From positions 52,758,506 through 52,822,505 of the forward strand of contig NC_133647.1 in assembly GCF_009905375.1 (NCBI RefSeq): a stretch of 64,000 bases of DNA, given 5' to 3'. Shown here piece by piece: positions 1 through 11,029 of this stretch (its first letter is position 1; the number at the start of each line of letters is the position of its first letter). Under the pieces are notes generated by a model. That model saw only the letters and a list, made by a program, of their open reading frames with translations, had not been told where the DNA came from and did no database searches. The position numbers were made by a program, and so were the translations under genes. This DNA is from Apium graveolens (taxonomy: Eukaryota; Streptophyta; Magnoliopsida; Apiales; Apiaceae).

Positions 1-39
1 GTGACGTCATCCCCTGACCCCGGGGTTGAGGCCGTCACA
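1..39 (+). repeat. 3' tip of the 5' LTR of Chromo-A
   Basis: It nearly matches 19991-20029 and 20891-20929, and all three end in ggccgtcaca. It is followed by gt and a primer-binding site, which fixes position 39 as the LTR end. Confidence 0.85.
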
Positions 40-41
40 GT

Positions 42-53
42 TGCTATCAGAGC
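42..53 (+). other. Primer-binding site (initiator tRNA-Met type), one mismatch
   Basis: The sequence is tgctatcagagc. The plant consensus complementary to the initiator tRNA-Met 3' end is TGGTATCAGAGC, so the third base differs (C for G). The intact version is at 20032. It starts minus-strand DNA synthesis in reverse transcription. Confidence 0.85.
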
Positions 54-261
54 CACAGGTTCAAGTCCCTAATTTAGGTTAAGAAATGAGTTAGTAAGGT
101 GTAGGAAGTATGTCCTATAGTGTGAGTCAGCAACTCATGTCGAGGAGCAACCTTAAGTGTAAGTCAAGGGTTCCGACGGCATTACCCTGGCATCTATTAA
201 TATTTTAATAGACTTGCCCTAACCTTGTTCTGTCTTTCCTGTATATTGTTATGATTGACAG

Positions 262-826
262 TGGCCTATAGTGATCTCCAGTTCTCCTTCTCGGGGAAAC
301 CCGTCAGACTGATGATTCAGATTCTGAGTGGACTTTGGATGTTATAGCCGAGGAGACTTCCATGCCTTCTCCACCTATTCCTCCAGTTGTACCAGGAGGT
401 GTGTCAGGACCTAGTATCCGTCCTCGCTGGATACGAAGGTCAGTGTCGGCTGTTAGGGATTTCCCTCCAGGGTGTGGTCCTAGTTCCTCCACCTCGAGAC
501 CACCTGTTTCTCCCTCTGTTCCTTCAGGTACATCCTCCCCGATCCCTTACCATGTTCACCGAACGGTGAACCAGTCTTTGATCAGAGAGCAGAGCCCAGG
601 GTTAGCAGCTCAGCTTGACCAGATTCTGGTCGGGCCTTTCCAGGGTATTCCTGCCCCTTCCCCAGATGTGCAGGAGAGATTTAGATCCTTGACTCAGGCT
701 GCAGTAGAGAGAGCTCGGACCATTGACCATTTCATTAGCTCCAAGTTTAGAGTTGTTCAGTACCAGGATCTTATGAACTGGTTGGTATTTGAGTTAGGAT
801 CCATTGGTGGCAGTGGCAGTGGCTAG
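262..826 (+). pseudogene. Leader ORF of Chromo-A, exon-2-like part, frameshifted
   Basis: This is a proline- and serine-rich reading frame ending in a GSIGGSGSG tail before the TAG at 824-826. It lies between PBS and gag and matches no family I recognise. The same sequence recurs at 20252-20819. It follows a splice acceptor (attgacag at 254-261). In the second copy this acceptor joins in phase with an ATG exon inside the LTR (19750-19806). Here a 2-base deletion near 308 shifts the frame, so the upstream part runs into TGA while the rest stays open from about 335. No domain, signal peptide or membrane segment is visible; the protein would be largely disordered. It could also be non-translated leader that happens to be open. 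Confidence 0.5.
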
Positions 827-1255
827 ATTAGACTTGCTGCAGTGAGATACAGAGCCCGGAGTTAGTTGCAGGAGTTCTGTAGATGCTTTTCTTATGTATG
901 TTTCCTTTGTATTGTAGCTTGTATTAGGCGGGGCTGCTATGACAGCCAATTTTGTTGTGTACTTAGTATTCTATGATTGTTGTACTGTAGTTGTTAGAGG
1001 GATTTTTACTGTTGTTGTACTACTATTTTCTGATGTTACGGTTGTCGATTTTATTTTATTGCACTTTTGTTATTGTTGTTATTGTTATTGTTGTAATTGT
1101 TTCTGGATTGTTAAATTTGGTTATGCATCATGGGTGGACCCCAAATAAATAGGGAAGGGAATATTTAATTGTGACTGCATTCTCCTGATGCATAAAACTG
1201 TTGCTACCCGGGGGCACAATTTTTATATAAAACCTTTTTGTTGTGTTTCAGGAGA
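827..1255 (+). other. Non-coding leader before gag, ending in a splice acceptor
   Basis: The stretch is TTG/TTA-rich and low in complexity, with no supported gene. It ends with a pyrimidine-rich run and tttcag at 1245-1250, six bases before the gag ATG. That looks like a 3' splice site and suggests that gag is translated from a spliced RNA. Confidence 0.5.
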
Positions 1256-2480
1256 ATGCCTCCCAAGAAAACTTTCCCGTCCAATTCCTCTAGTAGGAAC
1301 TCTGAAGGGGGCCTAGTCATGGATGGATTACTAGATTTGCTGCACCAACAGTCTAATCAGATGGCTCAGCAGCAAGAACAATTCCAGCAGCAACAACAGC
1401 AATTTCTACAACAGCAGCAACAACAGCAACAATTTATACAACAACAACATCAACAAATCCAACAACAGTTACAGTTTCAACATCCACCCCAGCCAAGAAA
1501 ACCGAAGCAGACTGTTAGTTTCAAGTCTTTTCAGTCAGTTAAACCCCCAGAGTTTAAGGGTGAGGTAGACTCGATTGCTGCTAGAATTTGGCTTAAAGAA
1601 ATGGAGAAAGCCTTCACCCTTACTCAGGTGAGTGATGATTCTAAATCAGATTATGCCAGTTATTTTCTGAAAGGTGAAGCAAGTTTTTGGTAGGAATCCG
1701 CGTGTGCCTTAGAAGGAGAAGGCCCTATTTCTTGGGCTAGATTCATGGAGCTGTTCCTAGAAAAGTATTTTCCAGATTGTTTACAGAGTCAGTTAGAAGT
1801 AGAGTTTTTGGAATTGAAGCAGGGAGAAAGGAGCGTGGCTGAGTATGAGGCCAAGTTTACAGAGTTGGCTCGATTAGACCCTGGATATGTAAACACTGAG
1901 ATTCAGAAAGCTAGGAGATTTCAGCAAGGACTAAAGTCGGAAATTCATAGCGGAGTGGTAGCCTTGCAACTTAAGACGTATACCTCTGTAGTTCAAGCCG
2001 CCCTGGTGATAGAGAGTGATCAGAAGTTGGCCTCCAAGGAAAGGGGTGATCGGAAAAGAAAGATTGAAAGTGGTACAGCTAATGCAGACCAGGAAGAGTC
2101 CAGTCAGAAGTTCCCAAGAAAGTTTGGCCGGAATAAGAATCGGAGATTTAGAAGGCAAGGTATGGCTCAAACAAATTCAGGTGTCACTTCAGTTGCCTCC
2201 GCCCCAGTCCAGTCAACCAAACCAGTTGTGGATTGTAAGTTGTGTGGTAAAAAGCATAGTGGTCTATGTCGGAAGGATGTCCAGTGTTTTAAATGTGATA
2301 AAAAGGGTCATTACGTGTCAGAATGTAACCCAGGAAATGTCAGAGTCACTTGCTTCAGGTGTGGTAAGGTTGGGCACATCTCCAGAAACTGCAAGACGGC
2401 TACTCAGGGTAATGTAGGAGGTAATGAATCTCAAGGACCAGCAACTAGTACAGCGAGAGCCAGAACCTTTAAAATGACCA
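1256..2480 (+). pseudogene. gag: gag of Chromo-A (one in-frame stop)
   Basis: Gag packages the element RNA into particles. The ATG at 1256 (MPPKK) follows the splice acceptor; the upstream ATG of the same frame lies in the presumed intron. Order: a glutamine-rich N-terminal stretch, the capsid-like region (KYFPD, then a FTELARL motif typical of plant gag) and two zinc knuckles ([28 protein letters not shown]) at about 2285-2395, preceded by a [12 protein letters not shown] half-finger. A TAG at 1691-1693 replaces the Trp of a conserved FWWES-like run; apart from it the frame is open straight into pol. The Gln run comes from a CAA/CAG repeat at 1365-1475. Confidence 0.88.
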
Positions 2481-5400
2481 AGAAATCTAATGCTCAAGAT
2501 TCAGATGTGGTTGCAGGTACGCTTTCTCTAAATTCAGTGCCTGTTAAGGTTTTATTTGATTCGGGAGCGTCTAAGTCCTTTATATCTAGAGAATGTGTAA
2601 GTAAAATGAATTTGATGTTAGAAAATTTAGATGAACCCTTATCGATAGAGGTAGCTAATCAGGATAAAGTCTCAATAAACCAGTTCTGCCCTAGATGTCA
2701 AATAGAAATTTGTGGGCATTTCTTTTTGGTGGATCTAATACCTTTTCAGTTAGGAGAGTTTGATATAATTTTAGGAATGGATTGGTTGTCTCGGCATAAG
2801 GCAAATATTGATTGTAAGAAAAAGAAAGTTTTGTTATACTCAGAAGACAATAAAAGGATGGTTTATCAAGGACAAAAACAGGGCAAGCAATTTCTTTCTA
2901 TCTTGAAAGCCAAGAAGTTATTGAGACAAGGTTGTGAAGCATACTTAGCCCATATTGTGGACACGGAGAAGAGAATACCCGAATTGGAGAAGATTTCGGT
3001 AGTTAATGAATTTCCAGATGTGTTTCCAGACGAGTTACCAGGATTACCACCAGATCGGGAGATTGAGTTTTCTATTAATTTGATTCCAGGAGCAGAACCA
3101 GTTTCAAAGGCACCTTACCGTATGGCCCCAATAGAAATGAAAGAACTAGCTAAACAACTTCAGGAACTTTTGGATAAAGGGGTAATCAGACCAAGTGTAT
3201 CCCTGTGGGGTGCGCCAGTGTTGTTTGTGAAAAAGAAAGATGGAAGCATGAGATTATGTATCGATTACCGAGAACTGAATAAGTTAACCATCAAGAGTAA
3301 GTACCCCCTACCCAGGATTGATGATTTATTTGATCAACTGAAGGGAGCATGTTGTTTTTCCGAGATCGACTTAAGATCGGGCTATCATCAGTTGAAGATC
3401 AAGCCTGAAGATATACCAAAGACTGCTTTTCGAACCAGATATGGTCATTATGAGTTTCTAGTGATGTCATTTGGATTGACTAATGCGCCAGCAGCTTTTA
3501 TGGATTTAATGAACCGAGTGTACAAGGAGTACTTGGATAAATTTGTTATTGTATTTATTAATGACATCCTCATATATTCAAAGACCAAAGACGACCATGC
3601 CAGACATCTAAGGATTGCATTACAAAGGTTGAGAGAAAAACAATTATATGCTAAGTTCTCAAAGTTTGAATTTTGGTTGGAGGAAGTTCAGTTTTTAGGT
3701 CATATAGTTGGTAAAGATGGTATTAAGGTAGACCCTGCAAAGATTGAAGTAGTATCCAGATGGGAGCAGCCGAAGACCCCAACGGAAATTAGAAGTTTTC
3801 TTGGATTAGCAGGCTACTACCGAAGATTTGTGAAGGACTTTGCCAAGATTGCAACCCCGTTGACCAAGCTGACCCAGAAAAATGAGAGACTTGTTTGGAC
3901 GGAGAAATGTGAGGAAAGCTTTCAAGAGCTAAAGAAAAGACTAGTGACAGCACCAGTGTTAGCATTACCAGATGAAACTGGGAATTTCGTGATTTACAGT
4001 GATGCTTCTCTTAAAGGATTAGGTTGTGTGCTAATGCAACATGTTAAGGTTATTGCATATGCGTCTAGGCAGTTAAAGCCCCACGAGCAGAAATATCCAG
4101 TTCATGATCTTGAGTTGGCGGCTATAGTGTTTGCTTTGAAGTTATGGCGTCATTACTTGTACGGAGAGAAGTGTGATATCTACACGGATCATAAAAGCTT
4201 AAAGTATATATTCACCCAAAAGGACTTAAACATGAGACAAAGGAGATGGTTGGAGTTGATTAAGGACTATGACTGTTCAATTAACTATCACCCAGGTAAG
4301 GCTAATGTGGTAGCTGATACCCTTAGTAGAAAAGAAAAATTAAACATAGTCCGTATCGCGAATGAATTAGCACAGGACTTGGAAAAGATGGAAATCGAAA
4401 TTCTAGTATCAGGTGAAAACCGGGAATCGTTATACGAGATTACTTTCCAGCCAACGTTAATGGAAAAGATTAAAAGATGTCAAGAAAGAGTTATGGAACG
4501 AGAATTGGAAGATCGAACAAGAGAAGAATTATGTACTCAAAAAGAAAATTGTGGCATATACAAGTTTTCCTCTCGTATCTGGGTTCCTAACGTAGCAGAA
4601 CTAAAGAATGAAATATTGCATGAAGCGCACAATTCTAGGTTTTCTATTCACCCTGGTAGCACGAAGATGTACCAAGATTTAAAGAATCACTTCTGGTGGC
4701 CAGGAATGAAGAAAGAGATTGCGGAGTGGGTTAGCAAGTGTCACGTGTGTCAGAGAGTAAAAGCAGAGCACCAAAGACCCAGTGGATTGTTGCAACCTCT
4801 AGAAATTCCACAATGGAAGTGGAAAGAAATTACAATGGACATTGTGGTAGGCTTGCCGAGGACAAGATCGAATCACGATGCCATTTGGGTACTTATTGAT
4901 AGATTGACCAAATCAGCGCATTTCCTCCCAATTAATGAAAAGTATTCTCTGGAAAAGCTAGTTAAAATATATTTAGATGAGATAATTTCCAAGCACGGGG
5001 TACCTGTGTCTATAGTATCAGATCGAGATCCAAGATTTAATTCAAGATTTTGGACAAAGTTTCAAGAGTGTTTAGGAACTAAATTAAATATGAGCACCGC
5101 TTATCATCCTCAAACTGATGGCCAAAGTGAGAGAACGATTCAGACGATCGAAGATATGTTAAGGGTATGTGCTTTGGATTTCAAGGGAAGTTGGGACGAC
5201 CATTTACCATTAATAGAATTTTCCTATAATAATAGTTACCATGCCAGCATTGGAATGCCACCCTACGAAGCTTTATATGGGTGAAAGTGTAGATCACCTC
5301 TGTATTGGGATGAGATAGGAGAAAAGAAAGTGTTAGGACCTGAATTAGTTCAGCAGACAAAATAAGCAGTGGTGTTAATTCGGAAAAGATTGGAAGCCGC

Positions 5401-5875
5401 GCAGAATAGACAGAAAAAGAATGCAAATTTGCATCGAAAAGACATAAGATTTGAGATAGGATCATTGGTATTACTAAAAGTTTCGCCATGGAAAGGATTG
5501 GTTCGATTCAGTCAGAAGGGTAAACTGAGTCCGAGATATATAGGACCATTTGAAGTTTTGAAGCAAATAGGAAAAGTGGCATACGAGATAGCGTTACCCT
5601 CGCAATGGCAACATATCCATAATGTATTTCATGTGTCAATGTTGAAGCCGTATATTCCTGCCTCGAACCAAGTTATTGAATATGAAACAATCGAACTTCA
5701 ATCGGATTTATCCTATGGGGAGCAGCCAATCCAAATATTAGATCATAAGGAACGTGTACTTAAAAATAAATCTATTCCTATAGTTAAAGTACTTTGGAGA
5801 AACCCTAGGGTAGAAGAGTCTACCTGGGAACTAGAATCAGATATGCTTGACAAATATCATCACTTATTTAACTAG
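2481..5875 (+). pseudogene. pol: pol of Chromo-A: protease, RT, RNase H, integrase, chromodomain
   Basis: This is continuous with gag in the same frame. Protease: [10 protein letters not shown] (about 2552). RT: the [10 protein letters not shown] and [15 protein letters not shown] motifs. The catalytic YxDD box reads FINDILIYS, with AAT at 3560-3562, so the first catalytic Asp is Asn and RT should be dead. RNase H: YSDAS and YTDHKSL. Integrase: an HHCC finger from about 4620, then core [16 protein letters not shown] and QSERTIQ (D, D, E). Stops: TGA at 5282-5284 (YG*KCRSP) and TAA at 5363-5365. The rest of the frame encodes the integrase tail and a chromodomain ([16 protein letters not shown], about 5790-5850), the mark of chromoviruses, which reads histone marks to guide insertion. 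Confidence 0.9.
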
Positions 5876-5900
5876 TAAAGATTCTGAGGGCAGAATCTTT

Positions 5901-5915
5901 TTAAGGGGGGAAGGA
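5901..5915 (+). other. Polypurine tract of Chromo-A
   Basis: The sequence is ttaaggggggaagga, directly before the LTR start tataacgac. It aligns with the PPT of Chromo-B (ttaagggagggagaa, minus strand, 25100-25114). It primes plus-strand DNA synthesis. Confidence 0.8.
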
Positions 5916-6587
5916 TATAACGACTCGTATATTTCTGTAATATTTAAATATGTAATTATTGTGTAGTTAATTAATAAAGAAGTTTATATCACTCATGATC
6001 TCTGTGTTTATTTATTATCGTTTATATGTGATTGTGGGATTTTATAGTGTGTTTTATAATTAGCTAGTGCACAGCGTTATTTTGGTTTCATTTATTTTCT
6101 TTTAAAAAAATGATTTTATGACAATTTTAATTTCTGAAATTATTTGTGGTTGTCTCTAAAAATTGTTTTATGATTTTATAACCTTGCTAATTATTTTAGG
6201 GATTTTACAAAATTACAAATCAATATTCTGTCATTTATTTATTCTTCAATGATGTTCTGAACTCATTTAAATGGTAAAATCCATATTTAATTCCAGGATT
6301 CTTCAAAAATCATTGAACTCATATTTTATTAAGTTCATAATATTCTGGGAATTTTAAAATTATTTTGGTAATTTTCGAGATTAATTTCACCTGTGTTTTG
6401 TTTCGTTTAATCGTTAAAACGCGGGTATAAGTTTTGTACCAAAATTTATTTAATATTTACGAAAAATTCATTTTTAATAACTTTAAATTATTTGTGACAT
6501 TTTAAAACTATTTGGATAAATTTCCAGGTTTATTTTACCCTCAAATCGGTTCGTTAAATTGTAAATATTCAGAGCAGCATGAAGGGA

Positions 6588-6604
6588 CACGTGTTATACA
6601 AATA
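6588..6604 (+). promoter_or_regulatory. Candidate LTR promoter: G-box next to a TATA-like element
   Basis: A perfect CACGTG core (6588-6593) within gacacgtgtt is followed at once by a TATA-like ttatacaaat. Downstream, 6680-6790 is a CTCTCT-rich pyrimidine tract, as in plant 5' leaders. CACGTG is bound by plant bZIP and bHLH factors. The role here is inference. Confidence 0.4.
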
Positions 6605-7243
6605 AGGCAGGTGGCATTTTGTTGTGCATGTGTCATGTGCACAATTCTCGCCTTTGGTTTCTTCTCCTGGGTTCATATCAATCTCTCTGTTTCTCACCTC
6701 TCTCTCTCTGTTCTCTCTCACCTCTCGTCTCTCTCGTTCTTCCTTCGTTCTTCTTCTTTGGCTCTTTCTTGTGCCGTCTCTTGTTGTCGTTGTTTGCTCC
6801 GCCACCACCGCCTAATTTCCGGTGAGGCTTGGTGGTCCAATTGATTCTGTTGGTTATGTATATTTATATATATGGTGTGTGTATACATATGCTCGTGTGT
6901 GTGTGTGTGATTCTGTGGTGTGTGTGTTACGTGTGTGGCCGGTGTTTTGCCGCCGTTGACCCTGTTTCCGGTTGTTGTGGTTGTCCTGTTCCTTTTTCCA
7001 TTTCTGCGTGTGAGGCGCGTGTTCAGTATCCTATTGTCGCTGTTGTTACTCGATTCAATTGTTTCTGAAATTTTTTTATTATTATTATTTCTTTTGCAGG
7101 AAATTATTTGACTGGATTTTGTGAAATAAAATATTTATGTGAGGGAAATTAATTAATCGGTGAAATTTATTAGGACACCCGGATATTTTTGGGCACCAAT
7201 AAATTTTGCCGCCGCGTGTGATGAATTTTTACGAGCGTGCAGT

Positions 7244-7816
7244 TGTTATGGATAAAAAACTAATATATATAATTGCTGTATTTAATACTAAGAAACGTGA
7301 GCTGCGAAACTCGATTTGACTGCTCTTGTGTTTCGTGACTCAATCTGCCTTAACAAGATGCCTATGTACCTTTCTGATTGCCAAGGATCAAGTCAAAAAA
7401 CGTAATTCTGATTTGTGGGGTGAGACCCCTTATATAGATGTTGAGAGTCCTTGAATTGGACTTGGTATATGAGACTTGGTGGGCAAGTCTCATAATTAGA
7501 ATGGACTTTGGAGTCCTAGATAGTAGGAAACTGATTCCTTATCCTTTTAGGTCTCCTTGAGGCCAATCTATAAGGATTTATATCCCCACTAGGACTTATC
7601 TTAATAGTTGTTTTCCTCCTTTATTTATTAATTACGAAATTAATAAATAATCAGGGCTTTTGGACCTTTTTTGTTCCATCAGGCCTGATCTGGTCCATCA
7701 GGCCTGATCAATGTGTTGACCTTTTTGGTCTAAATGTCATACATCTTCTTATTGGGCCTAGCAGCCCACACCTTGCAATATTTAATTATACAATTAGGAT
7801 TTATTTATCCCTATCA
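7244..7816 (-). repeat. 3' LTR of Tat-A
   Basis: On the plus strand it runs from tgttatgg to ccctatca, 573 bp. The other LTR is 17146-17712. A minus-strand TATATAAG box lies at 7429-7436. Confidence 0.92.
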
Positions 7817-7833
7817 TTTGCCCCCCAACTTTT
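7817..7833 (-). other. Polypurine tract of Tat-A
   Basis: Read on the minus strand it is aaaagttggggggcaaa, directly upstream of the LTR start TGATAGGG. Confidence 0.88.
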
Positions 7834-7960
7834 GGGAAACATTGATTAGGTTTCGCAGAAGTTAAATCTATTCATTCCCCTACAGGGTTTCGTTTTTACG
7901 TAAAGTGTGGAGCGACCTACACATTTACAACGATTTTTCCTTTAATTTAGGAATTATCTT

Positions 7961-8369
7961 AATTTCCAGGAATTTTTCCCTAATTTTCTGGATTTTTCCC
8001 TTAATTTCTAGGTTTTTCCCTAATTTTCTGGGATTTATCCTTAATTTCTGAATTTTTCCCTAATTTTCTGGGATTTATCCTTAATTTCTGGATTTTTCCC
8101 TAATTTTCTGGGATTTATCCTTTATTTCTGGATTTTTCCCTAATTTTCTGGACTTTTCCCTTAATTTCTGGATTTTCCCCTAATTTTCTGGGATTTATCC
8201 TTAATTTCTGGATTTTTCCCTAATTTTCTGGACTTTTCCCTTATTTTCTGGATTTTTCCCTAATTTTCTGGGATTTATCCTTAATTTCTGGATTTTCCCT
8301 AATTTTCTGGACTTTTCCCTTATTTTCTGGGATTTATCCTTAATTTCTGGATTTTTCCCTAATTTTCTG
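7961..8369. repeat. 40-bp tandem repeat (two 20-bp half-units) in Tat-A
   Basis: The half-units are taattttctgggatttatcc and ttaatttctggatttttccc. Unit starts at 7981, 8021, 8061, 8101, 8141, 8181, 8221 and 8261 keep an exact 40-bp step, and the next is at 8300. The array lies between PPT and antisense gene. A short degenerate version is in Tat-B at 41385-41462. Confidence 0.9.
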
Positions 8370-8394
8370 CCTTAAAATCGATCTGGATGTATAA

Positions 8395-8890
8395 AAAATC
8401 GATCAGGATTCCTGACCGATTTTGATCAGGATCCTGATCGAACTAGCTCAGGAACTAACATTCTGGTTGACGGGATCTTCGATCAGGATCTATGCGGAAT
8501 TGATCAGGATTCATGATCGATTTCGATCAGGACTCTGATCGAACTGGGTGGCTTTCTACCGTTCTAATCGAATGAAATATCGATCTGGATTCTATTTTGT
8601 GTCGATCAGGACTCTGATCGATCTTAGTGGTTTTCTTCCTTCTTGCTCGAATGAGATATCGATCAGGATCCTTTTTGGGGTCGATCAGGACTCTGATCGA
8701 ACTTAAGGGATTTCTTTCCTTCTGTTCGAATAAAGTATCGATCAGGATCCTGTTTGGCGTCGATCAGGACTCTAATCGAACTTAATAGGTTTCTTCCCTC
8801 TTGATCGATTGAAGTATCGATTAGGATTTTCTTCTTTGTCGATTAAAACTCTGATCGAGCCATTTTAAAATTCTGGTCGATTTTCGACCC
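8395..8890. repeat. 79-bp tandem repeat with palindromic cores in Tat-A
   Basis: Each unit holds a near-palindrome of the form TCGATCAG...CTGATCGA. Core starts at 8523, 8602, 8681, 8760 and 8839 are exactly 79 bp apart. Less regular palindromes (for example gatcaggatcctgatc near 8424) precede them. The array ends about 150 bp before the TATA box of the antisense gene. Tat-B has the same array (41773, 41852, 41931, 42011). Confidence 0.92.
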
Positions 8891-9002
8891 TTCATTTTCC
8901 ACAGGAGCTTCTAGATTATTCCTGATATTTCTGGTAGATGGGCTTTTAGGTTGGGCCTGGCTAAATGGGCCTAGAAATGCCTCGTATTCCGAGCTTTTCG
9001 CC

Positions 9003-9009
9003 TATATAA
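9003..9009 (+). promoter_or_regulatory. TATA box of the Tat-A antisense gene
   Basis: TATATAA lies within cgcctatataagtg. It is followed by a CT-rich leader (tctcattttctctcataaatctctc) and the ATG at 9177. Tat-B has the same arrangement (42179-42185). Confidence 0.65.
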
Positions 9010-9176
9010 GTGTAGTGTGAAGTGAGAATCCTCACTTCACTTCACATTTCTCATTTTCTCTCATAAATCTCTCTAGAGTTCTCCCTTTGAGAAGGTGATT
9101 TCCGGTGACCTCAGCCACCGCAGCTCCACCTTTCTCAGGTTTTTCTGGGATTCAAGCCTTCAATCGAAGCATATCA

Positions 9177-11029
9177 ATGGCGGATCGTGACTTGGCTCAT
9201 TTGCAGAAGATGAATGTCTCTAAGAGAGGTACAAACATTCAAATTCAATCTCCATATACTTCCCTACTTGATATGATTAACTCGAGAGGTGATGAATATC
9301 CCTCTCTATCTGAGTTAGATTCGTATAACCATGGTAACACCTTTCATGAGTTAGATGGTAGGATAGAGTCCATGAACACCCTGTACAGACTTCCACCCCA
9401 CCTTAGGATCACTACAGCCGCCCCTGGGGATAGGACTTGTAATTGGGAGGGGGATACTTTGTTTATCTATCGAGGAGCCCTGACCGCGGGTCTTAGGTTC
9501 CCATTCCATGAATTTATTCCTCGCTTACTTGCCGATGTACAAATCAACCCTTGTCAACTCCCTCCTAACGCTTGGAGGAACATTATCTGTTTTATGCTCC
9601 TTTGTCTTAGAAACAATTTTCCTCTTTCCGTAGCTGTCTTTAGGAAAGTTTTCCAATTCTATAATAGCTCCATGAGTCAACCAGGTTGGGTTTTAATTCG
9701 TCAACGGCCCAAAATCCCTCATATCTTTGATAGTAATTCCATAGTTGAGAACAACCCCAAATGGAGGGACGAGTTTGTGAGGCTGACCTGGGCTGGGGGT
9801 GATTGGGCCACACTCTTCCGTAGGCCCTTTTGCAAAGTGTCAGATGGGAGTCCAGGTAGCATCAGATTATCTGATGAGGAGGAGGTGGCCTACCAAGCCT
9901 TAATTTCAGATGATGGGAAAACAGACACCTGGACCCTCTTAGAGGAGTTTTCCTTGAAGAAAGTCGGTCTCTCTCAGGCCAGTGATAAGGGTAAATTTAT
10001 AACTGGATAACCATTTTTCCTTCCCTTTAATTGTAACATTTTATCTCTCCTGCAATTTAATATTCTTTCTATCTTTCTTTTTCAGCTTGCGAGGCCATCA
10101 ATAATGTCAACAGGCCCAAGGAAGGGGAGTCAGGCTGCCAGAAGAGGGCCAAGCTAAACAGGGACCCCAGGAGCAAACCTGACGGTCCTTCTTTTCTTAA
10201 GCCCCACGTCCCGGTGGTCTTGCTGGGGGATGATGTGGATCCTCCACTTAAGGCACATTCCTTCAGGCCTAACTGGGGCTTCAGGAGGAGCGATACGGTG
10301 GTTGGATCCACCAAACACGCTAAGGATTGGTCGTACCATTCCATCACTCCCAACGACTTTACTGACATTGTTACGGGGAGTGATATCGAGACTATTGAGC
10401 TTCTGGGTTCTCAAGCCCAAGCTGCGGTAACTTTCTTTTATCTCTTTTTCTTTGAATCCCAACTTTCTCGTATTTCAATGAACTTGTGCTAACTCATACA
10501 TATTTCTTTGCAGAGTAATACCTACTTCCAGGCGGCCCTCCATTAGGCTAGGTCCTGGAAGGGTAACTCAGATGGGTTTGAGAAGGAGATGAAGAAATGG
10601 GAGGAGAGAGCCAAGGTCCTGGAGAAAAAGCTGGACACGAAGAAAGAGGAGCTGGCTAAGGCTCACTCCGAGCTGGTAAAACTTAGGAGCGATAAGGATA
10701 AGCTCATTGATGACTACATGGATTCTGACAAGTTTAAGAATCTCATGGAGATTCATGATAAGGGTCTTTATTCCCTACAGTTTACTCAGGGATGGGATGC
10801 GGCCGTAAAGGCGGTTTCTGAGAAGCACCCGGGCTTAGTCGACCCTAAGGACTTTATAAGTCCTGAGCAGGCTGAGTCGGAGGACAGCATAGATGCCCTC
10901 TTCAACACCCCTCAGCCAGATGATCGCATCTTGGATCCTAACACTGCTTCTCCTCCCGCTTCTCCTGCGAAGGATGCTGAAGGCGCTGATAAGGAGCAAG
11001 AAAATGAAGGCTCCCGCATGGAGGAGTAG
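9177..11029 (+). pseudogene. Antisense accessory gene of Tat-A (Transposase_28-like), three exons
   Basis: This gene runs opposite to the element's gag-pol, between integrase and 3' LTR. Exons by splice signals: 9177-9990, 10086-10426, 10514-11029; introns are GT...AG and phases fit (271 codons plus one base; the next junction is in phase 0). Exon 1 carries the globular region, with GLRFPFHEFIPRLL and CQLPPNAWRNI motifs, which I recognise as the putative gypsy-type transposon domain (Pfam Transposase_28) of plant repeats; its function is unknown. Exon 3 is charged and coiled-coil-like (KKWEERAKVLEKKL), then acidic and proline-rich. One TAG at 10544-10546 (CAG in Tat-B) breaks exon 3. The ATG at 9177 is the first in frame. 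Antisense extra ORFs are known in Tat elements; the exon structure here is my reading. Confidence 0.72.

Noticed and set aside
42..70. tRNA-like text TGGTATCAGAGCCACAGG
   Set aside because: It is a primer-binding site next to an LTR end; no cloverleaf can be drawn around it.
939..1148. Open frame rich in Tyr, Cys and Val before Chromo-A gag
   Set aside because: Low-complexity TTG/TTA repeat, and the duplicate leader does not support it.
6512..7111. Several overlapping open frames in the Chromo-A LTR
   Set aside because: They arise from a CT-rich leader and a TG-rich tract; composition explains them.
8395..8890. Regular repeats with spacers that look like a CRISPR array
   Set aside because: Units are 79 bp with related spacers and lie inside a plant retrotransposon; no cas genes. 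They are tandem repeats.
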